Origin: Ichthyophonus hoferi
Lineage: Eukaryota > Opisthokonta > Ichthyosporea > Ichthyophonida > Ichthyophonidae
Assembly: GCA_002751075.1 (NCBI GenBank)
Contig: NAOQ01000254.1
Span: forward strand, 71,710-90,099
Reading direction: 5' to 3'
Length of the DNA stretch: 18,390 nucleotides
Part shown: in pieces, positions 9,890 through 18,390 of the stretch
How positions within the stretch are numbered: the first letter of the stretch is position 1
Layout: each line of letters starts with the position of its first letter
Position numbers and translations under genes: made by a program
The notes under the pieces: generated by a model
The model's input: the letters and a program-made list of their open reading frames with translations, nothing else
Database searches by the model: none
Told to the model about the DNA's origin: nothing

Positions 9890-12800
9890 ATGTCCTCACT
9901 TAAACAAGTTATTAACTTTGGGGCCGGACCCGCAAAGCTCCCTAAAGAGGTGCTTTTAAAGGTGTGTATTTTGAGGTAGTTATGTTGTAGGCTGTTGTGT
10001 TAACTATGTTTAATAATAATACTTGCACTTTGGTACTTTTCAGTGAGACCAAGTCCCTCTATGTTTTAATAATATTTTAGATATTCAAATAATTAAGAAA
10101 TGACCTTTTATATGAAGTAGTGTTCCTTTTTGTAAACATATTCTGTCTAAACCAATTTCTGTTTAAAAAACTTTTAAAAAATGAAAAGAAAATGGTGCCC
10201 TATTTATCTGTAGTTGTATCTGCCTATAAGTTTCCCAACTCCTAACATTGGCCCTACTTATGCTGCCAGGCAAAAAATGAGCTGCTTAACTGGGGGAATA
10301 CGGGTATGAGTGTCATGGAAATGAGCCATCGATCAGCCCACTTCCAGAGCATCATTGATGCCGCTGAGCGAGACCTTCGCAGTGTTTTGTGAGTTGATTA
10401 CCCATGGGTGATGTTTTGTAAAGCACTTTTGCATATTAACGTGCAGATTATTGTAAATTTACTATTTTGGATTATTATCTAATGGTGATCGGAATGGTAT
10501 AGAAAGAGTATCTGCAATCTGTGGACTTACTACGTAATATCCTTCGATTTTTTCCCTTACCATTTTTTTTTCTCTTTTTCTTGGTATATGTCAAGTTATT
10601 TCTCATTTGTTTTATATTACTATTCTTCTTGATTTATTTTACTATTATTATTTCTGTTTGCTGTCGCACACCTGTTGATATAAAATGATTTCTATATGAT
10701 ATATATTTGTATATATCTATTGACATGTTGTCTGTATACAGGTCTATCCCAGATACCCATGAGGTACTATTCCTTGCGGGGGGAGGCACTACCCAGTTCG
10801 CTGCCATTCCACTAAATTTTACCAAGGTATTTTTAAAAAATCTAATTGTTTGATTACTTATTTAATTATTAACTTGGTTTTTGTAGTGGTTGAACATTTT
10901 ATTTTACAAGGCAGAAGGGTATTTGTAATAGTAATTAGGAATGTGTGTGTAATTAGATGGTTTTAATTTATGCTCTCCAGTGGGAACGCAAGATAACTAG
11001 GAATTATTTGGTATATTAATTTGGAATGTGTGTGATTGGATGGTTTTAATTGATGATATCCAATGGAAATGGGGTAACAGTTTTAATATATTAATAAACT
11101 TTATTGACTGGACATGATAATATTAAAATATGAAACCAGGGGAAAGATATACTGAAAGTATTGGATATGATAAGAAATAGAGAGGGAAGATCATATATAT
11201 GATAGTAGGACTGTGATTAATGATTACCAAAGGAAGATGGTGGATAACTGAAATCTATATATAGGACATATGTTTATACTAGATATAGATACAGCGGAAT
11301 AGAATGGTGGAGTGAGGGAGAGATGAATGAAGAGAGAGATAGAGCTGGTAGGAGATGAAGAGTAGAATATATATATATATCTTGTTTAATAACAATGACA
11401 CATCCGATTATTGATTTATTTATTGCGTGTAGTTATTGTATTGTATTATAGTATATTGTATTTTATTGTACTGTATTCTATTCTATTCTATTATATGCAC
11501 TCTCCTCAAGCTAAGTAGCTCTATGGTATTCTTTTAGGGGAAGGAGAGTACCGCTGACTACATTGTCACTGGAATATGGTCTAAGAAAGCCGCCAGTGAG
11601 GTATGTGTGTACCAATCAAACTATAGGATACCCCAAATTCCCTGCAATTTGAATTAAATATGATATATTTTCTTGGGTATGAATGTGTTCTTGAAATTAT
11701 TGAAATTAAGGATCATATTGGTTGCCATGGCAATATTATAATACTTTGCTATTGGCCTCATTGTTATCTATACTTTCCTTTATTGTTATTGGTCTTTATT
11801 ATGCTGCATTTTAATATTAACAATTAACAACGAATCGAATCACTCTTCTCCTATTGTTACATTTTAAACAACCATTCATCTTCAATATATTTAGATGCAG
11901 ACATATATATTGAAAGATTAGGAGGACCATATAGAGAAAGAACTATTACTTTCTCTCGTTTTACCAATTAGTATTATCGTCTGATAGTGGAGATAGCCCT
12001 TAATAAGACTACAATATAATCTATCTATGCACTTACATTCTATTAATCGATTGCCATACATGTTGACCGTGTGCCCACTCTTCCTTTTCAAACACTATAT
12101 TTTTTAACGCCAGCTCATCCGATGTCTACCCACCCCATGTTTTTCCTAGTGTAATAAACTAACCTAAACACAACTTCCTTTCCCGCCCTCCCCCCTCGTC
12201 CCGTCTTGCTAGGCCAAACCATACTGTAAGGTGAACCTAGTGGTACCACCTACCACCACCTATAGCCGTGTTCCTTGCCCTTCCACCTGGACCTTAACCC
12301 CCGGCGCCAGCTATGTCTATTACTGTGACAACGAAACTGTTAATGGTAAAGAACGATCCTCCTGTCCTGTCCTGTTTTCTTTGACCTTATTTACAATCTT
12401 GGCCCCTCCCCTGTGCTAACCTAGCTCTTTCTTATCATTTTAATTTATCCCTCCATCTCTCTCTTTCAAGTGACCCCTTTTTCCTGTCAACCTTTTAAAT
12501 ATGACATTCTTGTTTATGTCAATTTCAGCGTATGTTGTTATTATCTTTCTGTGTAGTGGTTATTATATTACTGTTGTAGTCATTATTTTGCCAATTATGA
12601 ATGGCAGGCGCAATTGCACACAGAGAAATGAATAAGAGGCCGTAGAGCCTTATTAAGTATAACTTCAGAAAAAGCAGGGATGGGTCCTCCTTGCACAGAT
12701 ATAACCCTTTTATACCTTCTCATTATAACATACTATATATATAAAAATTCTGATTATCTGATTATTAAGTAATTAATTAAACAAAGGTTGCTTATAGGCT

Positions 12801-15800
12801 TGTATTTAATAATTAATTAATCTAGATTAGAACTGTTTTTTATCCATTCTGTTTATGTAGCTATCTGTATTCTAAAATTGATTGCTCTATTTTACACTGT
12901 ACCCTCTCCTCTCTCCCTCTTGTCTCTTACCCCCTCTATAACATCTACTGATTATTTCCTCGCCTACTCTTTCACCATTCATTGTCTTTCTCTTTCTCTT
13001 CTCTTTCTCCATCTCCCTATATATCTACTTAATATTACTATTACTACTACTCTACCTTAGACTTATTTCATTCATTCACTCACTTACTCACTATTAACTC
13101 TCTTTATCTCTCTTTAATAATACTATTATCATTTACTATATACTATATACTATTCCCTAATATACTGGACACTATACACCCTACCCTATATAATATTACC
13201 TATATACTATACACTATACAGGTGTGGAGTTTCAAGACATCCCCAATACTAACGGGGTCCCACTAATTGCCGATATGTCCTCTAACATATGTTCCCGTGC
13301 CTTTGACGTTAGCAAATTTGCTATGGTGTTTGGTGGTGCGCAGAAGAACATTGGTCCAGCTGGCATCACTATCTGCATTATTCGCAAGGATTTTATTGGT
13401 TCCGCTCTTGATATCTGCCCTACCATGCTTAACTATAAGGTGATCTATGGTTTTGCATTGATATATAATTAATAAGCACTTCATAGAAGTGATAATACAG
13501 GAAAAGATAGGAGCTATATATGAAATCTAGCTAATGACTATTTAATTAATTAATTATAATGTAATATGGGGCTCACAGATTATGGCTGAAAACAAGTCGC
13601 TCTTCAACACACCCCCTACTTTCCCGTAAGTTATATTCCTCTCCTGTACTTGTATTTATTATGTTTTAAAACTATACCCTACCCTGACAAATAGGTATGT
13701 ATGTATTATGTGTTGGTGATTTCTAAAATGAATATTAGTATAATATAGTATAGAAAATCCCCGGTATATATATATATATACTTATAGTATCAATGTGTCT
13801 GTTCACTATTAATATAAACTATAGCTTGTGGTAGGTATAGGGTATGATATTGTGTTGTGTGTATGCAAGGACAGCGCCCGTAGCAGTGAATTAAGTTAAT
13901 GCGTGCTTCGACCATAACATATTTATATGCATATTTATTGTATTCACACCTGTATGTGTTCCGGTATACATCACATCAATGTATTATAATATATGCCAAT
14001 AGCATAACCCGTTTAAAATATATATACTTATATTCTTCTTGCCAATTGAACTACAGGATTTATATGACAGGCCTGGTTTTCCAATGGATACTACAACAGG
14101 GTGGAATTAAAGGTGTGTCTGTGTATGTGCTTATATGTAGGTAGGTATGTAAGTCTATTTGTTTATTTTCCTTGATATTGTTCAAAAAACAAAAGATAAT
14201 AAGAAAAGGAATATGGATTTTGTCTATGTACATAATGGTAGCTCAACTGGAAATACAGAATATTACTGTATACGTCATTATAAATTATTACTTGGTAAGG
14301 TATTTTCTACCAGGCCTTTAATATAAATAATATAAGTACGCTATATTACCTCATGATATATTTGTATAGTATTGATTAATTACTTTTATATGATGTTTAA
14401 TAATGCTTATACATTATGTAAAATACACAATACCACCGAAATTGTATTGAATTATTCATTAATAAAGCCTTGTTTCCAGTAAAACCATAACAAGATATAT
14501 TTTGGTAAGCCTTATAGCATCCTTTCCATTCACACCAACCAATCAGTTATTTTTTACTGTCATCATCAACAGGGATCGGCTAATAAAAATGAAATGATTT
14601 TGACCCAATAATGTACAGAGATGGAGCGTCTTGCTACTGCTAGATCTACCATTCTTTATAAAGCTATAGAGGATTCAAATGGATACTACAGGTGGGTGGA
14701 AAGTGTGTTGTATTATAAGGCATCTATGTATACATGTATATGTATGTACACATGTATGTGTATTTGTATATTTATGTGTATAGGTATTTTCGTATGTATA
14801 TATTTTTTACATGCTTGTGTATATAAGCGTATATGTAGTATATGTAGGTGTATTTATGTGTACATATATTTGTATATGTGTATGTGTATGTATGTGTATT
14901 GATACCAAAGATGTAAATGTATTTCTTGGCTTTATGTGCTTAGCATAGATATATACATATAATTATATTATCATATCATCGTATTACTATGCATGCTATC
15001 ATACTATTATGCATAACCTTTCTCCTACTCTTGACATCTAGCCTAACATCTATTGACATATATACATATAGTAAATAGACTTTACATTATGAAGTGAGAA
15101 AACCATCATCTCCTACTACTTGGTTACCATTTCTTACTTATACATACATACATACATAATACCTACACTGTCTCTATCACTGATTTGTTTGTTTGAATTT
15201 GAATTTAATCTTTCATTATTTTATTGGCGCATTATTACATGTAACTGTCTGCTCTTTTCCCTCTCCTACCCTGCACACACATATTTATATAAACGTACAT
15301 ACATATGGTAGTGAATTGCATTACTAAAAATCGTATCTTCATTTCCCTTCCAGATGTGCTGTTGATAGTGGCTTCAGATCCCGTATGAACATCCCTTTTA
15401 GACTAATGAGTGAAGACCTGGAAAATAAATTTATTGAAGAGGCTACTGCCCAAGGACTTCTACAACTAAAAGGACATAGGTGGGTGTAACTGCAACTATA
15501 ACTGTAATTATAATTGTGATTGTAATTATATGTATGGCTCTGTGTACTTATGCCTTGCTTGCTTCACATTTTTTTCTTTCCATTACTATTATACGTTGTT
15601 CGTTTTACTGGTAGTATGTGAACGCATACATACATACTATCTCATACTATAATATTTACCTCTTTTCTTTCTACCGGGTTGTGATCATACTTATACTGTT
15701 TACTTCCCTTTTAATTCTCTTGTACACTTATATACTCTTATTCTATATAAATTCACATCTATCTATATCCCTTCTTTAGGCTGGTGGGAGGCATCCGTGC

Positions 15801-15879
15801 CAGTCTATACAATGCTATCACACTAGATGAAACCAATGCTCTCGTGTCCTTCATGGCGCAGTTCCAGGCTAAGAACTAA
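9890..15879 (+). CDS. PSAT1: phosphoserine aminotransferase, 11 exons, complete
   Basis: Exons: 9890-9961, 10270-10388, 10742-10826, 11538-11600, 12213-12345, 13222-13439, 13579-13625, 14057-14112, 14619-14691, 15354-15479, 15780-15879. All introns are GT-AG with consistent phases, giving 363 aa (human PSAT1: 370). The enzyme is PLP-dependent and converts 3-phosphohydroxypyruvate plus glutamate to phosphoserine plus 2-oxoglutarate, the second step of cytosolic serine synthesis; it works as a dimer. Visible family motifs: [10 protein letters not shown] at the N-terminus, MSHRS 42-46, GGG 77-79, TGIWSKKA 103-110 with the PLP-stacking Trp106, NETV 153-156, Asp175 in ADMSSN (pyridine-N contact), Lys199 in GAQKN (Schiff base), and [15 protein letters not shown] near the C-terminus (phosphate binding and fold). 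The ATG context has A at -3. All catalytic residues are present, so it should be active. Confidence 0.97.
9962..10269 (+). other. PSAT1 intron 1
   Basis: A 308-bp intron (GTGTGT...TGCCAG) in AT-rich sequence. I see no regulatory element or embedded RNA gene. Confidence 0.8.
10389..10741 (+). other. PSAT1 intron 2
   Basis: A 353-bp intron (GTGAGT...ATACAG) with a T-rich stretch near 10545-10600. No embedded gene is visible. The minus-strand open frame at 10634-10825 overlaps PSAT1 exon 3 and has no support. Confidence 0.8.
10827..11537 (+). other. PSAT1 intron 3
   Basis: A 711-bp intron (GTATTT...TTTTAG) carrying the ~84-bp-period tandem duplication described separately. Purine-rich DNA (many GA runs) follows around 11140-11370, then a degenerate TGTATTRTA/CTATTCTATT repeat near 11435-11495. 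Confidence 0.8.
10935..11070 (+). repeat. degenerate tandem duplication, period about 84 bp
   Basis: GGAATGTGTGTGTAATTAGA at 10938 is repeated at 11023 as GGAATGTGTGTGATTGGA. Each copy is followed by TGGTTTTAATT, then a similar TGCTCTCCAGTGGGAA or TGATATCCAATGGAAA segment. Two diverged copies lie inside PSAT1 intron 3. No mobile-element ends are visible. Confidence 0.75.
11601..12212 (+). other. PSAT1 intron 4
   Basis: A 612-bp intron (GTATGT...GCTAG) with a C/T-rich last ~50 bases (about 12165-12212, with CCCGCCCTCCCCCC runs). No embedded gene is seen. Confidence 0.8.
12346..13221 (+). other. PSAT1 intron 5, the longest
   Basis: An 876-bp intron (GTAAAG...ATACAG). Around 12600-12715 it has a less AT-biased segment that I do not recognise. 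From about 12895 to 13110 it is a long C/T-rich tract, followed by an ACTATA-type satellite up to the acceptor. The open frame at 12878-13060 is a product of the pyrimidine tract. Confidence 0.8.
13440..14056 (+). other. PSAT1 introns 6 and 7, flanking the 47-bp exon 13579-13625
   Basis: Introns 13440-13578 and 13626-14056 flank a very short exon encoding [15 protein letters not shown], a conserved PSAT stretch matching human YNTPP. Apart from a (TA)n run near 13767-13780 nothing is recognised. Confidence 0.8.
14113..14618 (+). other. PSAT1 intron 8
   Basis: A 506-bp AT-rich intron (GTGTGT...TGTACAG). I see no feature in it. Confidence 0.8.
14692..15353 (+). other. PSAT1 intron 9 with TGTATA-type repeat
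   Basis: A 662-bp intron (GTGGGT...TTCCAG). From about 14715 to 14905 it is a degenerate alternating purine-pyrimidine TGTATR repeat (TGTATATGTATGTACACATGT-like units). A CATA run near 15142-15158 and a pyrimidine-rich tail follow. Confidence 0.8.
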
Positions 15880-16141
15880 GGATATAATCTATAGTGTAAT
15901 ATATATTATTTGACTGTATTTTATGCCTTAGTTGCATAGTTAAACGTTGTGGTTGATGCTTACACTTCTGTTATATTATGAGTGGTTTTTGGAAATAGAG
16001 ATATTAATCAAGCAATGTATGTATATATGTATATATATATATGGACTGCGTCCTTGTTTTTCCAACCACCTATATAGTGTACACCTCTAATGAAGACTGG
16101 CTAGTGAAACAGAATACACTTTGAAGCAACCGTTTGCTTAC

Positions 16142-16164
16142 TTTATTTTATTTGTTTATTTATT
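16142..16164 (-). terminator. cluster of poly(A) signals for the Ral gene
   Basis: Three TTTATT hexamers on the plus strand (16142, 16155, 16159) read AATAAA on the minus strand. They lie about 540 bases past the Ral stop codon, so the Ral transcript plausibly ends near 16120. Confidence 0.45.
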
Positions 16165-16264
16165 GGGATTGTGTACGAGGAAAATGAATTAATCAATTAA
16201 CTACTTAAACGTGGGTGGCCTTGAGATCATAGTATTGGTAACTAGTGCATTGGTTATTAGGGAA

Positions 16265-16304
16265 CATAACATGCCAGGGTGAATAACAGTGAAGGTATGT
16301 TATG
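16265..16304 (+). other. 11-bp stem-loop between the convergent genes
   Basis: CATAACATGCC (16265-16275) pairs with GGTATGTTATG (16294-16304), with one G-U wobble if transcribed from the plus strand and a C-A mismatch if from the minus strand. The loop is 18 bases. It may be a 3' UTR structure; no known family is recognised. Confidence 0.4.
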
Positions 16305-16698
16305 AGGATTGGCCCTATGTCAGGCCCTGATGTATGACATGCTATGGAATGGTTGTGTTGGATTAGTAATAATTACATGAATGGGATTGACAACGATATA
16401 GGGTATATATATATTCACACTATGATTGTGTGGAGGTATGTATGTAACTATTTGTTTGTGTATGGACTTTAGTAACGCACGGTAATACCACGTTTTCACA
16501 TGATAAATACTTGCAACTATGTATGTATGTTACGTATGTATACATCTATCTGTATGGACTGGATATAACACCGCACGTTAGTAACAAGATTAAACACACT
16601 CACACCCAAGCAATTGATTGCAGTAAGGATATAGACAGTGACAGGGACAGGAAAACAAAACAAAACAAAACAAAGCAAAGAAAACGATTAAGATAGCA

Positions 16699-18179
16699 TT
16701 AGAGTATTGTGCATTTTGGCTTTTTCTTCTCTTTCTTTTGATCTTGCTGTTTAGACCTCTTAGTGCGCGAGATTTGCTGTAAGAGATTATTATAACACTC
16801 ATCCACACTCATTTTAGTCTTAGCACTACTCTCTAGATAGGGTACGTTCCATTCTTTAGCCCGGGTGGCTGCCTCGTCCTTTGATACCTGATTGGTATTG
16901 GCGAGAGGGAGAGGAATGCAGGGTTAAAGCCAATAAGAAGATAGTAGGATGGTTAACTAATAGTCATTATGTGGTCAGGAGGTTATATATAGATAAGGGA
17001 CTGGTATGGTAAATAGGATGATGGTCTGTATTAGTAGTTATGATATGATATGGTGTGTGTATTTTAGTCTAGGCACAATGCATAGTGCATAGTACAGCTC
17101 GCTATTGCGTTCCCTAGAGTAAAACATACCCAGTATATATGGATAAGTGAAGTGTATTTAACTTATTATGATACTATACTATACTATACTACACTATGTT
17201 ATAACTTAAGAATAACAAGAAATCATTTGTATAAGGATATAATCTACGAGACAATAATAAATAATGGTTTGCAAAATGATGGTCAAAGAGGGATTGGAAC
17301 AATTAATACTCGATAATGAGTGTGTGAGCTTATTTATCATGTGTAGGTTTTATAGACCTATTATTGTGGAAGGTAAGGGCGAGACATAAAATAGAAAAGA
17401 TGGAGAGGAAACCAAAAGGGAAAATAAAATAATTCAACAATACGCATGTGTATGTGTATGTGAATGATGGAAATATAGCTACCAGCACATATAGAAGTGA
17501 AGGTTGGTTGGTATTGCAGAAGAAGAAAAAGAAAACGATATTCATTGGTAACAACGGAAGATATATATACAAAGTGAGCATGGATGGTAAGCAAACAATA
17601 GCAGCAGGTAAAGTAATTAATAACTGCAAGCATACTATACTATATTATAGTACCTGACGTTTGTCTTCAAGATCAGCTTTGTTACCAACTAGGATAAATG
17701 GAATACTGTCATCATCATGTACTCGTAGGATTTGGTCTCGAAAACTCTCTGTTTCTTTAAATGATTGCTGAGGGTGGGGGTTTATGAGGTATGAAGAATA
17801 AGATATACATACATGCATATTAGCATAACCCCTTAACCCATATATCCGCTCTACCAAGAGCTAATAAGCGACAACTTACTATCAAGATTGCAGGCTCGTG
17901 GATTGGAAAACCCCAAATAAAACATATACATTTACCAATATAGACATACATTCCACGCATATATATATTCATGAAAATCCAGTTTGGTTTGTGTTTTTAA
18001 AACTCATGTATCTAGACAGATACAACCCACCTACCATCTCACATATAGAAAAAACACAGAAGAAGCCTTCACCACTGCGATAATAATTGTCTCTGATTGC
18101 TGCATAATCTTCCTGTCCAGCTGTGTCCAGAATATCTATTTGTACCTCCTCTCCATCAAGTACTACCTTTTTCCTGTAG
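16699..18179 (-). CDS. Ral: Ral small GTPase, last three coding exons (5' part outside window)
   Basis: Minus-strand exons in transcription order: 18179-18035, 17767-17654, 16887-16699, with GT-AG introns in consistent phase. Together they encode the last ~148 residues. The first visible codons read [14 protein letters not shown], close to human RalA after the effector loop, then [17 protein letters not shown] (switch II, G3). Exon 2 has the guanine-specificity motif NKAD (G4) followed by LEDKRQ. Exon 3 has ESSAKT (G5) and a lysine-rich tail ending CTIL, a CAAX box whose final Leu predicts geranylgeranylation. Ral proteins switch between GDP and GTP at membranes and act through exocyst and RalBP1. 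The P-loop and effector loop (about 45 residues) lie beyond 18390. The family is certain; RalA versus RalB does not apply outside vertebrates. Confidence 0.95.
16888..17653 (-). other. Ral intron between G4 and G5 exons
   Basis: A 766-bp intron (minus-strand GTACTA...AATCAG). A TATAC-type repeat lies near 17165-17195. No other gene is recognised on either strand; the short open frames around 17330-17657 have no domain and no support. Confidence 0.8.
17768..18034 (-). other. Ral intron containing a tRNA D-arm-like hairpin
   Basis: A 267-bp intron (minus-strand GTAGGT...CCTCAG). On the minus strand 17864-17846 reads TTAGCTCTTGGTAGAGCGG, which resembles a tRNA D arm and box A minus two bases. 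No matching acceptor stem, anticodon stem or T arm follows, so it is at best a decayed tRNA-derived fragment. Confidence 0.5.
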
Positions 18180-18390
18180 CTGTGAGGTTGTGGAGGTGTA
18201 TAGTACATAGGGTATAGTGTATGTGTATGTGTGAATGGCTTGCTAAATATATGAAGACACAGTCTTGGTTTATTTACACTTTAATCCTGTCCTATACCAT
18301 ATAATATTATAGCTTTGTTGTAATCCCATATATATATATATATTTGCGGTATATTTATACTCTAAAAATAATATACTATAATATATCATA
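18180..18390 (-). other. Ral intron running off the right edge
   Basis: Sequence upstream (minus strand) of the first visible Ral exon, beginning at the acceptor CTCACAG (18186-18180). It is AT-rich with a (TA)n run near 18330-18342. The P-loop exon is not in the window. Confidence 0.75.

Larger units (their letters stand above)
15880..16698. other. convergent intergenic region between PSAT1 and Ral
   Basis: 819 bp between the two stop codons, shared by the 3' UTR of PSAT1 (+) and that of Ral (-). There is no clear AATAAA for PSAT1 on the plus strand. The minus strand has a cluster of AATAAA. A GTATGTATATATATATGG-type repeat lies near 16018-16042, a stem-loop at 16265-16304, and an (AAAAC)n run at 16652-16673 just beyond the Ral stop. 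No further gene is seen. Confidence 0.7.

Noticed and set aside
11040-11160. Possible C/D-box snoRNA (TGATGA near 11052, CTGA near 11152) in PSAT1 intron 3
   Set aside because: The spacing is long, there is no terminal stem and no convincing internal C'/D' pair; the boxes are too short to trust in AT-rich DNA.
13232-13484. Minus-strand open frames over PSAT1 exon 6
   Set aside because: They are antisense shadows of the exon that carries the PLP lysine.
14621-14902. Cys/Tyr-rich open frame resembling a knottin-like peptide
   Set aside because: After the PSAT1 exon ends at 14691 the rest is translation of the intronic TGTATR repeat.
17846-17864. Functional tRNA gene on the minus strand
   Set aside because: Only a D-arm-like hairpin is present; acceptor, anticodon and T-arm pairing cannot be found.
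3068-18342. TA, TTTA, TATAC and TGTATA arrays considered as CRISPR-like repeats
   Set aside because: They are simple-sequence repeats without unique spacers, in an animal-type intron-bearing locus.

Overview
This window is nuclear DNA from an AT-rich animal. Three intron-rich, animal-type genes can be read through canonical GT-AG introns of about 140-880 bp. The non-coding DNA is full of TA, TTA and TGTATA-type simple repeats and has long pyrimidine-rich tracts before several exons. Nothing is bacterial: there are no operons or Shine-Dalgarno sites. A Ral GTPase and a LIM-domain kinase of the LIMK/TESK class suggest Metazoa or a close relative. The mosaic character of the kinase would fit an early-branching lineage such as a sponge or other non-bilaterian, but the species cannot be fixed from the sequence.

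Layout. Positions 1-2916 hold no gene I can support. They contain AT-rich repeats, a GC-richer island around 480-890 that may be a relic of an LTR retroelement, and a 13-unit TTA microsatellite. Positions 2917-8848 (+) hold a nine-exon kinase gene with 1.5 LIM domains, a complete-looking LIMK/TESK-family kinase domain and a tail of about 370 residues rich in serine. There is no PDZ domain, and the true 5' end is unresolved. Positions 9890-15879 (+) hold a complete 11-exon phosphoserine aminotransferase gene (PSAT1, 363 aa). Positions 16699-18179 (-) hold the last three coding exons of a Ral small GTPase; its N-terminal exon(s) lie beyond the right edge. PSAT1 and Ral converge, with 819 bp between their stop codons.

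The three genes do not form a pathway. LIMK/TESK kinases control actin turnover through cofilin, Ral acts in exocytosis and cytoskeletal signalling, and PSAT1 is a metabolic enzyme of serine synthesis. The most interesting point is the kinase. It joins LIM domains, the hallmark of LIMK, to TESK-like catalytic and activation-segment motifs and a TESK-like long tail, and it lacks the PDZ domain normally placed between LIM and kinase. I see no new mobile, CRISPR-like or defence system.
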